Origin: an uncultured Angelakisella sp.
GTDB lineage: Bacteria; Bacillota; Clostridia; Oscillospirales; Ruminococcaceae
Direction: 5' to 3'
Length of the DNA stretch: 45,403 nucleotides
NCBI GenBank assembly: GCA_934524965.1
Contig: CAKSYU010000014.1
Span: 1 to 45,403, forward strand
A program made the translations under genes and the position numbers. The notes under the pieces were generated by a model. The model was given only the letters and a program-made list of their open reading frames with translations, made no database searches and was not told the DNA's origin. The stretch's first letter is position 1. Every line of letters begins with the position of its first letter. Below are positions 1 to 8,639 of this stretch, piece by piece.

Positions 1-330
1 CCCAGATTTAACGCGAAGGGGGAACCCGCTATGGTTCCCCCTTCACACAACCCCTTCCTTGCGGGAACGAGGAAGGAATATGAAGTGTCTTTTTTGTGAT
101 GGAGGATATGGGGAGCGCAAACCCGACATATAAGCGGGTAGTTTGTGCCCAGATTTAACGCGAAGGGGGAACCCGCTATGGTTCCCCCTTCACACAACCC
201 CTTCCTTGCGGGAACGAGGAAGGAATATGAAGTGTCTTTTTTGTGATGGAGGATATGGGGAGCGCAAACTTGACATATAAGTGGATAGCCTGTGCTCTAA
301 TTTAACGCGAAGGGGGCACACGCTATTGCT
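1..330. repeat. 147-bp tandem repeat, two full copies and a decayed third
   Basis: Two units start at 1 and 148 and are almost identical; a third start at 295 (shared TTTAACGCGAAGGGGG) decays after about 30 bases. Each unit holds a 12-bp hairpin (15-26 with 33-44 in unit 1), a second hairpin around CCTTCC/GGAAGG, and a third formed by GCGCAAAC and GTTTGTGC near the unit end. No gene lies here. A related hairpin with changed but still paired arms occurs at 29212-29238, so the unit belongs to a dispersed family rather than being a local duplication only. Confidence 0.9.
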
Positions 331-536
331 TCGCCTTGCGCACGCTCCTCTCCGTGTGGGGGCGAAAGCCGATTTGTTCCGGCGTTTTTCGGCGGCAGAG
401 GGGTGGCTTAACATGGATAATGAGCATTTTCCCGTGGAATGTCCCCAAAAATATGCAAAAAACCTGCCCACTTCTCAAGGAGAATTTATATATTTCAATA
501 TAATTTATCCAATTTCGCTTTTTAATAAAAATGCCC
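331..536. other. Intergenic spacer before the pilus operon promoter
   Basis: There is no convincing gene. The left half continues hairpin-rich, GC-rich repeat-like sequence. From about 470 it becomes clearly AT-rich, as expected just upstream of a promoter. Short reading frames here overlap the repeats and lack ribosome binding sites. Confidence 0.5.
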
Positions 537-565
537 TTGAAATTTTTGAGATAAAGTGATAGGAT
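537..565 (+). promoter_or_regulatory. Putative sigma-A promoter of the riboswitch-pilus operon
   Basis: TTGAAA at 537 and TAGGAT at 560 are separated by 17 bp, in an AT-rich stretch 36 bp before the riboswitch core. An alternative -10, GATAAT at 563, would give a 20-bp spacer. Confidence 0.5.
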
Positions 566-600
566 AATGTTGTAAATAAAATCAGTAATGATAATTAAAT

Positions 601-676
601 AGTTTGGCAAACCTGCCGAAAGACAGGGACGCAAAGTTGAGCGTCTAAACGGGAGACCGCATGACCGGCTGACTGC
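601..676 (+). promoter_or_regulatory. Cyclic-di-GMP-I (GEMM) riboswitch aptamer
   Basis: The sequence carries the class signature in order: GGCAAACC, a short stem CCTG/CAGG capped by a GAAA tetraloop, then GGGACGCAAAG, then a second arm with CTAAA and a paired CGG/CCG region ending near CCGGCTG. This matches the known GEMM-I layout of a GNRA-capped P2 followed by GACGCAAAG and P3. The 3' end overlaps the left arm of an intrinsic terminator, so ligand binding probably decides terminator formation. The ligand could also be the related 3',3'-cGAMP; I cannot settle that by eye. It controls the sortase-pilus operon. Confidence 0.85.
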
Positions 677-713
677 ATTCTTTTTTAAGGAAAGAACGCA
701 GTCAGCCTTTTTT
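667..713 (+). terminator. Riboswitch-coupled intrinsic terminator
   Basis: GGCTGACTGC at 667 pairs perfectly with GCAGTCAGCC at 698, with a further inner TTCTTT/AAAGAA stem, followed by a run of six T. The left arm overlaps the 3' strand of the riboswitch, where AGTT at 601 could compete by pairing with GACT at 671. I infer a ligand-ON switch from that competition; a ligand-OFF design is not excluded. Confidence 0.85.
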
Positions 714-748
714 ATTTACAAAAATTGGATTGAAAGGATACGCAGACC

Positions 749-3700
749 ATGACTGGAAAAAACAGCAGAAAGGAATATTGCCGACGGCGATACCGCAGGG
801 TATCGGCGCTTCTGGCAGCGCTCGCTCTGCTGTTTACCATGGTGCCCGCGGAGCTTTACACCACGGCGCTGGCGGCGGAGACCGAGCAGGCGGTGGAAAG
901 CCCGCTGCCGGAGGAGACGGTCTCCCCCGTGGAGGAGAACCCGACCGGCGGCGATACCGAAGCTGACACGGAGACGGACGGCGACACGGCAGAGGCGGAA
1001 GCCGACAGCCAGGCAGCGACCGACGGCACGGCAGCCATAGCCGCCAAGGTGCAGTGCTATGCGGCGTTGAACGGCGGCTGGCATCTGGTGGTGACCACCA
1101 CCGTGACCCGAAAGGACAGCGGCAGCAATGGGCGCTACTACATCACGGTGGAGGAGCTGGAGAAGATCTACGGGGCGTATGGCTTTACGGCAGCGGATTT
1201 TGCCGGCGAGCGGTACTTCCCCCATACCGATGGCTACGACAGCGGACACATCTGGGGAGACGCCCCGCCGGTAGCGGCAGAGGGCAGCTACCTCATTCCG
1301 CTGAGCTTCCGTACCGAGAGCCACCTATATTATATGCCTGCCAACCATGCCGGCTCCGCCAGCTACTTTGAAAGCAATGTAAAAAAGACGGACGAGGCGG
1401 TTCTGGCGGATAATATGTTTTACTCCGTGACGGTGCAGGACGCCGTTCATGCGATCTATCCGACCGATGAGCTGCCGCAGACGCAGTATCTGTTCCACGG
1501 CACCACCGCCGAGATCACCCTGAAAGCGGTAGAGGGTATAAGATGGGACGCGGTGAACAGCGAGACCGGCGACTTTTTGACCCTGAAGAGCGTGACCGAC
1601 GGCGATACCGTGACCTTTACCATCAGGGACGCCAGCCAGCCCATTACATTCCACCCGCATATCAGCAACATCATTGTGGAGTACGAGACGGCGCTGGGCG
1701 ACCGAAAGGTGAAGATCGGACAGTTTGAGCCGTCCTCGCAGACCGTGGTGCAGGACGCCACCACACGGGGCGAGGGAACGCTGGCGCTGCTGCAGCCGGA
1801 CGGCGAAAGCCACACGGTGCTGGAGCCGGATATCGACCGGGTAAAGGTAAAGCTGGATGTAGATAATAACCGGTACTTTTTCTATACCTTCCAGGGCTGG
1901 CAGGTGGTCAGCCCCAATGTAGATGATGCCAACGCGCTGCTGCAGCCCGGCGCGATCCTGACCGAGGAGCAGCTGCAGCGCTACGCCGGCGAGGAAAACA
2001 CCGTGCTGCTGCGGGCGGTGTGGTCGGGCACGGATATCTATAACCGTCCCAATACCCTGCATTACTTCCTGCACGTGAACGGCGAGATACGCGATTCGAT
2101 AGAGGACGGTTCCATGGAGGCGCTGCAAAGCGACTATACCGCCTCCATTTACACCAGCCGCCTGCTGGGTGCGGACCGTGTGCCCAACAGCACGGTGCTG
2201 CTGGTGGCGCGCCGCACCGAGAATGACAGTGCCTATGCGGTGGACAGCACCATTCGCAATATGATAACGACACCGGTGCAGGGCGCGACGATAGAGGATA
2301 TGCCCAGCGATGAGGAAGTCTTTGAGTTTATCCGCGCAAACAAGGTGGAGATGAAGGTGGACGGGGTAACCGTCCCGATCGAAATGCTCAATTCGGATCA
2401 CTTCCAGATCCGCTGGAACACACTGAAGCATGAAAGATCCGACGGCTGGCACATTGATGGGATCTTGGTCGCCAAGCGCGCCCGCTTTGCGGTCTCCAAG
2501 ACCTTTGTAGGCGATACCGGCGCTATTGCCGGAATCAAGGTGGATTTCTCCATCGGGGTTTACCATACCGAGGAGAGCGGCGAGGTGCAGGACTTTACCC
2601 TGCGGCTGCTGCCCGCCGGGGAAGTGACCGCCCGGAACGAGCTGGGCTATGTCTCCTACAACGAGGAGAGCGACACCTACCTGTGGGAGGTGCCTGCCCG
2701 ACAGGGACGGGAATACACCCTGCGGGAGCAGAACTATCTGCTGGAGGATACCGATACATGGCGGGAGACCAACCGCTATATTATCCATAACCGACCGGAC
2801 GGCACCGCCGCCGAGGGGTACAGCGACTATCCGGCGGAGGGGATCCGTCTGACCGCGACCTCCTATCCCGGCGATGTGCCCATCACCGCCCTGCAGACGG
2901 CGGCGATACAGAACATGTATGTAGGCGCCGGCACCCTGACCGTGAAAAAGCAGGACGCCGTGACCGGCAACGGGCTTTCCGGCGTGGGCTTTACGCTGTA
3001 TGATGCCGGAAACGAACCGATGACCCTCTACCGCAAGGCGGGGGCGCATCTTTACTCCACCGGCGTGGAGGAGGACTATACCGAGAAGATCACAAACGGC
3101 AAAGTAACGACCGGCGCCAACGGCTTTTTTACCGTGAAGCTGGCGGAGGGCGAATATTACCTTGCCGAAGCGCTGCCCGCCGGTTACTACGGCGCGACAC
3201 GCATCAAGGTGACGGTGACCGCCGAGGGCACGGCGATGTATTATCATTCCGAGGTGCTGGAAGCCTCGACCGAGGTGGAGGCGCCGGAGGGCGGCTGGCT
3301 GCGAGGCGCGGAGACCGCCGAGATCACGGTGCTGAACAGCCCATGGCGGCTGATCCATGTGATTGCCCGCAAAAGCTGGGACAGTGCCGTGGAGCAGAAA
3401 AAGCCCGTCACCGTGGAGCTGTGGCGCGACGGCGCGCCGCTTACCCCCGCCGCCAGCTACACGCAGGTGCTCAGCGAGGAAAACGGCTGGGAATACAGCT
3501 GGAGCGACCTGCCGCTGTTTACCGACGGCAAGCCCGCGGACTACACGCTGCGCGAAATAAGGATAGGCGATGTGTACCGTGACCCCAATGTTGCCGAGGA
3601 CGGCTTTGCCGACTACATCGTGACCTATGAGGACCCCCAGTACAGTACCGACGGTGAGACCTTCCGACCGGAGTACTACGAGATAGACGAAAACGGTGTG

Positions 3701-4486
3701 CAGAAATATGCCACCGAAGCGCTGCTGACCGTCCACAACGAAGATGTGCATGGCGAGATCGCCGTGGAGAAGGTGGACGAGCGGGGTCGCCCGCTTGCCG
3801 GCGCGGAATTTACTCTGTACGCCGATGCCGACTGCGCCACGGCGCTGGAGACGACCGTCTCCGATGCGGACGGTGTGGTGCGCTTTGCCACCAAACGCCC
3901 CGCCGGTACCTATTACCTGCGGGAGACCGCCCCGCCGAAGGGCTATACCGCTGCCGCCGGCACATGGACGGTCACGGTAAAAGCCGGCAAAGCGACAGTT
4001 TATAACTCGGCGGGGACAGCCGTTACCCGCATCAGCAATGAGAGCCGCCTGCGGCTGAAAATTCGGGTGATTGGCACCGATGGGCTGCCGGTTCCCGGCG
4101 CTACGCTGCGGCTGGCGTATAACGGCATTTCCTCCGGCAGCTACCGCACCGATGAGGACGGGCTGACCGCCGCCGTGCGGCTTTCCGCGGGCGACCACCG
4201 CACCGTGATGGGGATAACGCCCGCCGGCTACTACCCATGGGAAAACGCCGTAACACTGCAAGCCGTTGGCGGCACATTAAGCGTCATCGGCGGCACCGCG
4301 GACGGCACATGGGCACTGACCGCGCCGGAGGAGGGCGACACGACCTACACCCTCACCGTCCGGCTGGAGATCCAGCAGGTGCTGCCCACCACCGGCGGCA
4401 GGGGCACGGCGCCCTTTACCATGGCGGGCGCGGCGCTGCTGGCTGCGGCGGCTATGGTGCTGTACCGCAAAAGACGAACCTGTTAA
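749..4486 (+). CDS. Large LPXTG cell-wall adhesin / pilus tip protein
   Basis: 1245 residues. Seen: a long signal peptide (residues 1 to about 43, ending ALAA), an acidic low-complexity linker, a large unrecognised N-terminal region, and a block near 370-430 with FQGW...LLRAVW typical of Listeria-Bacteroides (InlB B-type) repeats. The C-terminal third has SpaA/Cna-B prealbumin-like domains with E-box motifs such as YYLAEALPAGY and YYLRETAPPKGY. It ends with an LPTTGG sorting signal, a hydrophobic segment and a basic tail. It is first in a five-gene pilus operon behind the c-di-GMP riboswitch, so I infer the tip adhesin. Sortase should link it to the pilus or wall. The ligand bound is unknown. 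A GAAAGGA site precedes the ATG. Confidence 0.85.
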   Translation: MTGKNSRKEYCRRRYRRVSALLAALALLFTMVPAELYTTALAAETEQAVESPLPEETVSPVEENPTGGDTEADTETDGDTAEAEADSQAATDGTAAIAAKVQCYAALNGGWHLVVTTTVTRKDSGSNGRYYITVEELEKIYGAYGFTAADFAGERYFPHTDGYDSGHIWGDAPPVAAEGSYLIPLSFRTESHLYYMPANHAGSASYFESNVKKTDEAVLADNMFYSVTVQDAVHAIYPTDELPQTQYLFHGTTAEITLKAVEGIRWDAVNSETGDFLTLKSVTDGDTVTFTIRDASQPITFHPHISNIIVEYETALGDRKVKIGQFEPSSQTVVQDATTRGEGTLALLQPDGESHTVLEPDIDRVKVKLDVDNNRYFFYTFQGWQVVSPNVDDANALLQPGAILTEEQLQRYAGEENTVLLRAVWSGTDIYNRPNTLHYFLHVNGEIRDSIEDGSMEALQSDYTASIYTSRLLGADRVPNSTVLLVARRTENDSAYAVDSTIRNMITTPVQGATIEDMPSDEEVFEFIRANKVEMKVDGVTVPIEMLNSDHFQIRWNTLKHERSDGWHIDGILVAKRARFAVSKTFVGDTGAIAGIKVDFSIGVYHTEESGEVQDFTLRLLPAGEVTARNELGYVSYNEESDTYLWEVPARQGREYTLREQNYLLEDTDTWRETNRYIIHNRPDGTAAEGYSDYPAEGIRLTATSYPGDVPITALQTAAIQNMYVGAGTLTVKKQDAVTGNGLSGVGFTLYDAGNEPMTLYRKAGAHLYSTGVEEDYTEKITNGKVTTGANGFFTVKLAEGEYYLAEALPAGYYGATRIKVTVTAEGTAMYYHSEVLEASTEVEAPEGGWLRGAETAEITVLNSPWRLIHVIARKSWDSAVEQKKPVTVELWRDGAPLTPAASYTQVLSEENGWEYSWSDLPLFTDGKPADYTLREIRIGDVYRDPNVAEDGFADYIVTYEDPQYSTDGETFRPEYYEIDENGVQKYATEALLTVHNEDVHGEIAVEKVDERGRPLAGAEFTLYADADCATALETTVSDADGVVRFATKRPAGTYYLRETAPPKGYTAAAGTWTVTVKAGKATVYNSAGTAVTRISNESRLRLKIRVIGTDGLPVPGATLRLAYNGISSGSYRTDEDGLTAAVRLSAGDHRTVMGITPAGYYPWENAVTLQAVGGTLSVIGGTADGTWALTAPEEGDTTYTLTVRLEIQQVLPTTGGRGTAPFTMAGAALLAAAAMVLYRKRRTC

Positions 4487-4551
4487 ATTACGCTGTCCCT
4501 TTTAAGGATATGCGGAAAAATAAAAAATCAAAAAAAGGAGTATGCAAAAAG

Positions 4552-6288
4552 ATGAAAAAGACCATGAAAAAGTGCTTTGCCATACTGCTGGCACTGGCAA
4601 TGCTGTTCGCTATGGCGATCCCCGCCGCCGCGGACGAGACCACCGATTTTAAGCGCACCATCACCTTTACCGAGGTCGCCGAGGGCGATACCGTAAAGGC
4701 GTATCGGGTAATGAAATATGGGGAAGACTATAATTCCTATGTTTTTGATGCTGGCTTTAAGCACGCCATGAACAGCTGGCATCAGGAGAACGAAGAATCT
4801 TTTGATGACTACTTTGCGAGCATTAAGGCGGACTCCGCCTCTTTGCACCTGCTGATCGGTATGTATGTTACCGGTGTGCTGAACGGCACCCTGAAGGATG
4901 CCGATTCCAATACGACCTTTACGCTGCCCAAGGTTTATGCTGAGGATACCGCCAATGCCGAGGGCGAAGTTTCCTTGACGCTGGAGCCCGGCTACTATCT
5001 GTTCCTGGTGACCACCACCGAGGAAAACAGCAAGGTCTATGTTCCTGTAACGGTCTTTGTTCAGGTCAAGAACAATCAGGTAAAGATCTATGCTGGCGAA
5101 AATGACGCCGATATTACCGAAAGCAAAACTTTGAACTTTAAGCATGCAAAGGGTCCCACCATTGATATGAAAGTAAAGGACGACAGCCTGACCACCACCG
5201 CGTGGAGAGACGCAGCCGCCGGCAGCGTAGATGAGGTAATGGATTTCTACATTCAGGTCGAGATCCCCGCTTATCAGAGCGTGACCGACATACCTACTCT
5301 TAATCTTGTCAATACCCTTTCCAATCTGGAATATGTTGCCGGTAGCGCCAAGGTTTACAAGGTAGTAATGGGAGAGAACGGCAACGAGACTGCCACCGTG
5401 GTGAACAATGTGCTGACCGAGACCACCGGCACCAATGAAGACGGCACCCCGAACGTTACCTTTAAGCTGAAGTACAATAACCCTGATGTAAATAACACCA
5501 TCAAGAATACCGATGGTTCTGTTGGTATTTATGTTCACTACAAGGCGGTCGTCAAGCCTGAAGCCGCTGCCAAGGGCGTTGATGCCACCAGCAGCGCCGT
5601 GCTGAAGTATGCCACCTCTGCCGAGCCGGAGAATGTAAAGACCACTGATGCGGTTTCCACCACCGTTTATACTTATGCCTTCTCCCTTTCCAAGTACTCC
5701 GACACCCTGCTGGATGCCAATGATGAGGCAAAGGGCTTTGAAACACTGACCAATGCGGCTTTCTCCGTCTACGATAAGGATAAGACCGCTGCGATCCCGA
5801 TGGTCAAGGTGACCCCTGCGGCGGGCGAGGTTTATTATCGTCCTGCGGCTGCGGGCGAGACCGATACAGTGACCGTACTGCCTGCCGATCAGGGCGAGGG
5901 TAAGAACACCCTGCTGGTACGGGGTCTGGATATCGGCACCTATGTGGTGGAGGAAGTGAAGGTCCCCACCGGTTACTATGCGCCCCAGGGCGACTTTAAG
6001 GTGGAGTTTATCGGCGAACGTACTGCTGTTAATAACGAGCTGACCGGCGTGCTGATGAGCACCAGCCGCTTTGTCGAGCTGAACGAAGCCGACAAGCTGC
6101 TGCCCTATGGTTCCTCCGTCAATGCGGACGAAGTCGGTCGTCTGGACGCTTCCCTGAAGAACAGCTCCTCCCCCCTGCTGCCCACCACCGGTGGTGTAGG
6201 TACCGTGATGTTCACCGTCGTGGGTATCGCGCTTATGGGTCTGGCGCTGTGGTTCTTCCTGTTCCGCCGCCGTCGTGACGAGGAGTAA
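4552..6288 (+). CDS. Backbone pilin with isopeptide domains, LPTTG anchor
   Basis: 578 residues from the ATG that follows GGAG with 11-bp spacing; the open frame extends far upstream but only this start gives a signal peptide (MKKTMKKCF, hydrophobic core, cut near AAADE). Residues about 35-330 resemble the fimbrial isopeptide-forming D2-type domains. A SpaA-like domain near 400-500 carries an E-box (TYVVEEVKVPTGYY). The end is LPTTGG, a membrane helix and RRRR. Size, position before a class C sortase and domain order fit the polymerised shaft subunit. I did not find a canonical YPKN pilin-lysine motif, so the polymerisation lysine is unassigned. Its codons are visibly more AT-tolerant than those of the adhesin before it. 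Confidence 0.88.
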   Translation: MKKTMKKCFAILLALAMLFAMAIPAAADETTDFKRTITFTEVAEGDTVKAYRVMKYGEDYNSYVFDAGFKHAMNSWHQENEESFDDYFASIKADSASLHLLIGMYVTGVLNGTLKDADSNTTFTLPKVYAEDTANAEGEVSLTLEPGYYLFLVTTTEENSKVYVPVTVFVQVKNNQVKIYAGENDADITESKTLNFKHAKGPTIDMKVKDDSLTTTAWRDAAAGSVDEVMDFYIQVEIPAYQSVTDIPTLNLVNTLSNLEYVAGSAKVYKVVMGENGNETATVVNNVLTETTGTNEDGTPNVTFKLKYNNPDVNNTIKNTDGSVGIYVHYKAVVKPEAAAKGVDATSSAVLKYATSAEPENVKTTDAVSTTVYTYAFSLSKYSDTLLDANDEAKGFETLTNAAFSVYDKDKTAAIPMVKVTPAAGEVYYRPAAAGETDTVTVLPADQGEGKNTLLVRGLDIGTYVVEEVKVPTGYYAPQGDFKVEFIGERTAVNNELTGVLMSTSRFVELNEADKLLPYGSSVNADEVGRLDASLKNSSSPLLPTTGGVGTVMFTVVGIALMGLALWFFLFRRRRDEE

Positions 6289-6336
6289 TCTCCCCGCCGC
6301 TTAAATTTGCTTTCCTCTTCTCTTTTTACATGCCGT

Positions 6337-6378
6337 CCCGCCGGAGGCTTTCTCCGTTTCTCTCTCGCCTCCGGCGGG
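6337..6378 (+). other. 12-bp stem-loop between backbone pilin and sortase
   Basis: CCCGCCGGAGGC pairs perfectly with GCCTCCGGCGGG across an 18-nt loop, in the 172-bp gap after the pilin. No T-run follows, so it is not a normal terminator. It could protect the pilin mRNA 3' end or lower sortase expression relative to the pilin. The rest of the gap shows nothing else. Confidence 0.6.
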
Positions 6379-6460
6379 CGCGGCGGCAGCGAAAAGCCCG
6401 TAAAGCGCGCTTTGCCGGTTTTTCCCCGTCGCCGGAATGATACAGATAAAGGAGTTTTTT

Positions 6461-7450
6461 GTGTCCAATACCAAATCCAAAAAGAAGAATAAGCGGCTGA
6501 GTACCATTCTTGCCATTCTCATTTTCCTGCTGGGACTGGGGGTGCTGTTTTATCCGGTCGCCAGCGACCTGTGGAACCAGCACCGGCAGAATAAGCTCAT
6601 CAGCAGCTATACCCAGGTCACCGCCCAGCTGACACCGGAGGACTTCTCCGCCCTGTGGGAGGCGGCGCACGAATACAATAAAAACCTGAACCCCACCTTC
6701 CGCGATGCCTTTACCGGTCGGCAGCTCCCCAGCTACGACCCCTACTGGAGCCTCTTAAACCCCGACGGCAGCGGCGTGATGGGGTATATCGAAATTCCCC
6801 GCATCAGTGTGCGGCTGCCCATTTACCACGGCACCTCGGAGGAGGTGCTGCAGCACGGCATCGGGCATCTGGGCGGCACTTCGCTGCCGGTGGGCGGCGA
6901 GAGCACCCATGCGGTGCTTTCCGGTCACCGCGGGCTGCCCTCGGCGCTGCTGTTTACCGATCTTGACCAGATGGAGGTGGGCGACCGCTTTTCGCTGCGC
7001 ATCTTAGGCGAGCAGCTCCTCTACGAGGTGGATCAGATCTTGGTCGTGGAGCCGGACGAGGTAAAGCCGCTGCTGCCCGTGGAGGGCGAGGATCTGGTGA
7101 CGCTGGTGACCTGTACGCCCTACGGCGTCAATTCCCACCGGCTGCTGGTACGCGGGCACCGCATTGAAGCGGACGCCGTGGAGGAAACGGTGGAGGTCAC
7201 CGTGACGCAGCAGGTCGTGCATAATCTGGGCTGGAAGGGCAAGCTGCTGTTCGGCGCGGTGCTGCTGTTCCTGCTTATTCTGCTCATTCTGGCGCTTTTG
7301 CGCCGTAAGAAAAAGAAAGAAGACCCCGAAAAGGGGCAGACGACCGCAGAAAGGGGGAGAACCGATGAAAATACGCCTCAGAGCGCTTCTGGCACTGATC
7401 GCGGGAATCCTGCTGTTCATCCCCGCGACGGCGCAGACGGTCGATCCTGA
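6461..7450 (+). CDS. Class C (pilin-polymerising) sortase
   Basis: 329 residues from a GTG start placed 6 bp after AAAGGAG; the ATG at 6437 lies upstream of this ribosome site and is less likely. Seen: N-terminal membrane helix (LSTILAILIFLLGLGVLFYP), the class C lid region with its aromatic DPYW motif (PSYDPYWSLL), catalytic His in SGHRGLP, catalytic Cys and Arg in TLVTCTPYGVNSHRLLVRG, and a second helix after the catalytic domain. These are hallmarks of pilus-specific sortases, which join pilins through lysine isopeptide bonds on the outer membrane face. The hydrophilic C-terminal tail (about 45 residues) is unusual: its last 86 bases overlap the next gene in another frame. Confidence 0.9.
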   Translation: MSNTKSKKKNKRLSTILAILIFLLGLGVLFYPVASDLWNQHRQNKLISSYTQVTAQLTPEDFSALWEAAHEYNKNLNPTFRDAFTGRQLPSYDPYWSLLNPDGSGVMGYIEIPRISVRLPIYHGTSEEVLQHGIGHLGGTSLPVGGESTHAVLSGHRGLPSALLFTDLDQMEVGDRFSLRILGEQLLYEVDQILVVEPDEVKPLLPVEGEDLVTLVTCTPYGVNSHRLLVRGHRIEADAVEETVEVTVTQQVVHNLGWKGKLLFGAVLLFLLILLILALLRRKKKKEDPEKGQTTAERGRTDENTPQSASGTDRGNPAVHPRDGADGRS

Positions 7451-8036
7451 CGGTCTGGGCACACTGACCCTTACCTGCCGCTATGACGGCAGAGCCGTAT
7501 CCGGCATGGGTTATGCGGTCTATCGGGTGGCATCGGTCGATGGGCAGGGGAGCTATACCCTGCTGCCCGCCTACGAGGACAGCGGTGCCGACGTGACCGT
7601 TGACGGGGACGCCGCCCACTGGCGGCAGACCGCCGAGCGGCTGACCACGTGGGTGGAGGAGCAGAAGCTCCCCGCCGATGCCGAAGCCGTGACCGACACG
7701 CAGGGTATTGCCGCCTTTGGCACGCTGCCCGCCGGATTATATCTTGTCATCGGCACGCCGCATAAATGGAACGGTTATCTCTATTCCGCGCAGCCCGCGG
7801 TCATCGGGCTGCCCGCCCAACAGCAGGGCGGCGGCTGGCAGTATGATGTTACCGCCGAGCCGAAGCTGGAGCGCGGCGGCACGCCGCCGGTCATTGTGGT
7901 GCCCGATCCCGAGCCGACCACCCCCGATGATAAGCTGCCGCAGACCGGTCTGCCGTGGCTGCCCGTTACGCTGCTGGCAGCGGCGGGCGTGCTGCTGGTG
8001 GGGCTGGGGCTGCTGCTGCGCCGGAGGAAATACTGA
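7365..8036 (+). CDS. Small SpaA-like pilin, probable basal subunit, LPQTG anchor
   Basis: 223 residues starting 86 bp inside the 3' end of the sortase gene, after a strong AGGGGGAG. Seen: short signal peptide ending ATAQT, one prealbumin-like domain (about 25-150) with GLYLVIGTPHKW in the place of an E-box, a proline-rich linker (PDPEPTTPDDK), then LPQTG, a hydrophobic helix and RRRK. Small pilins with a proline-rich stalk next to the anchor are typical pilus-base subunits. The overlap with the upstream gene and the shared TGATG with the downstream sortase indicate translational coupling. Confidence 0.8.
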   Translation: MKIRLRALLALIAGILLFIPATAQTVDPDGLGTLTLTCRYDGRAVSGMGYAVYRVASVDGQGSYTLLPAYEDSGADVTVDGDAAHWRQTAERLTTWVEEQKLPADAEAVTDTQGIAAFGTLPAGLYLVIGTPHKWNGYLYSAQPAVIGLPAQQQGGGWQYDVTAEPKLERGGTPPVIVVPDPEPTTPDDKLPQTGLPWLPVTLLAAAGVLLVGLGLLLRRRKY

Positions 8037-8620
8037 TGACAAAACAACGCATCGGCACGCTGTGCGTGCTGCTGGGCAGCCTGTGCATTCTGGCTGCCGC
8101 ATTCCTTTTGGGGTTCAATCTGCGGGAGGAAAGCCGCGCCGCGGCGACCACCCAAAGGATTTTGCCTGCCGTGGCATATCGCATCGAGCAGTCTCCGGCG
8201 TCGGCGCCCAGCCTTCCCGCAGGTGAGGTGACGGTCTCTCTGGACGGGGTGGAGTATCTGGGTATTCTCTCTCTGCCTACGCTGGCGCTGGAGCTGCCGG
8301 TGCAAAGCGGTTGGGATATGGAGGCGCTGCGGCAGTCCCCCTGCCGTTACGCCGGTACCCTTGCCGGTAATGATCTGGTCATCGCCGCGCACAATTACCG
8401 GCGGCACTTTGCCGCGCTGCATACATTGCAGGTCGGTGACGCGGTTATCTTTACCGACGCGGCGGGGCAGAGCCACCGCTATGCCGTCAGCCGCATCGAG
8501 ACGCTGCACGCGACCGCCGTGGCGGAAATGCTGGCAGGGGAGTGGGATATGACCCTGTTCACCTGCAATTATGACGGCACCGCGCGGGTGACGGTGCGCT
8601 GTGTGCGCGCGGAAGAATAA
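8036..8620 (+). CDS. Second sortase of the pilus operon
   Basis: 194 residues. The ATG shares bases with the previous stop codon (TGATG), so it is translationally coupled. Seen: N-terminal helix (VLLGSLCILAAAFLLGF), putative catalytic His in IAAHNYRR (about residue 118), catalytic Cys in TLFTCN and Arg in ARVTVRC near the end. The TLFTC form and the HN after AA differ from the class C enzyme upstream and look closer to class B or D sortases. The likely job is anchoring the finished pilus or its base to peptidoglycan. Class is uncertain without structure-based alignment. Confidence 0.8.
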   Translation: MTKQRIGTLCVLLGSLCILAAAFLLGFNLREESRAAATTQRILPAVAYRIEQSPASAPSLPAGEVTVSLDGVEYLGILSLPTLALELPVQSGWDMEALRQSPCRYAGTLAGNDLVIAAHNYRRHFAALHTLQVGDAVIFTDAAGQSHRYAVSRIETLHATAVAEMLAGEWDMTLFTCNYDGTARVTVRCVRAEE

Positions 8621-8639
8621 CGCATTTTGCATTTTTCTC

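Noticed and set aside
1..330. CRISPR array
   Set aside because: Unit length is 147 bp and the whole unit repeats, with no alternation of short repeats and unique spacers and no cas genes.
1..410. Integron attC array or transposon ends
   Set aside because: No integrase, transposase or attC core-site pairing (RYYYAAC/GTTRRRY) could be found.
1325..4261. 978-residue antisense reading frame under the adhesin gene
   Set aside because: It mirrors the codon bias of the plus-strand gene, has no ribosome site, no recognisable domain and a low-complexity His/Gly/Arg composition.
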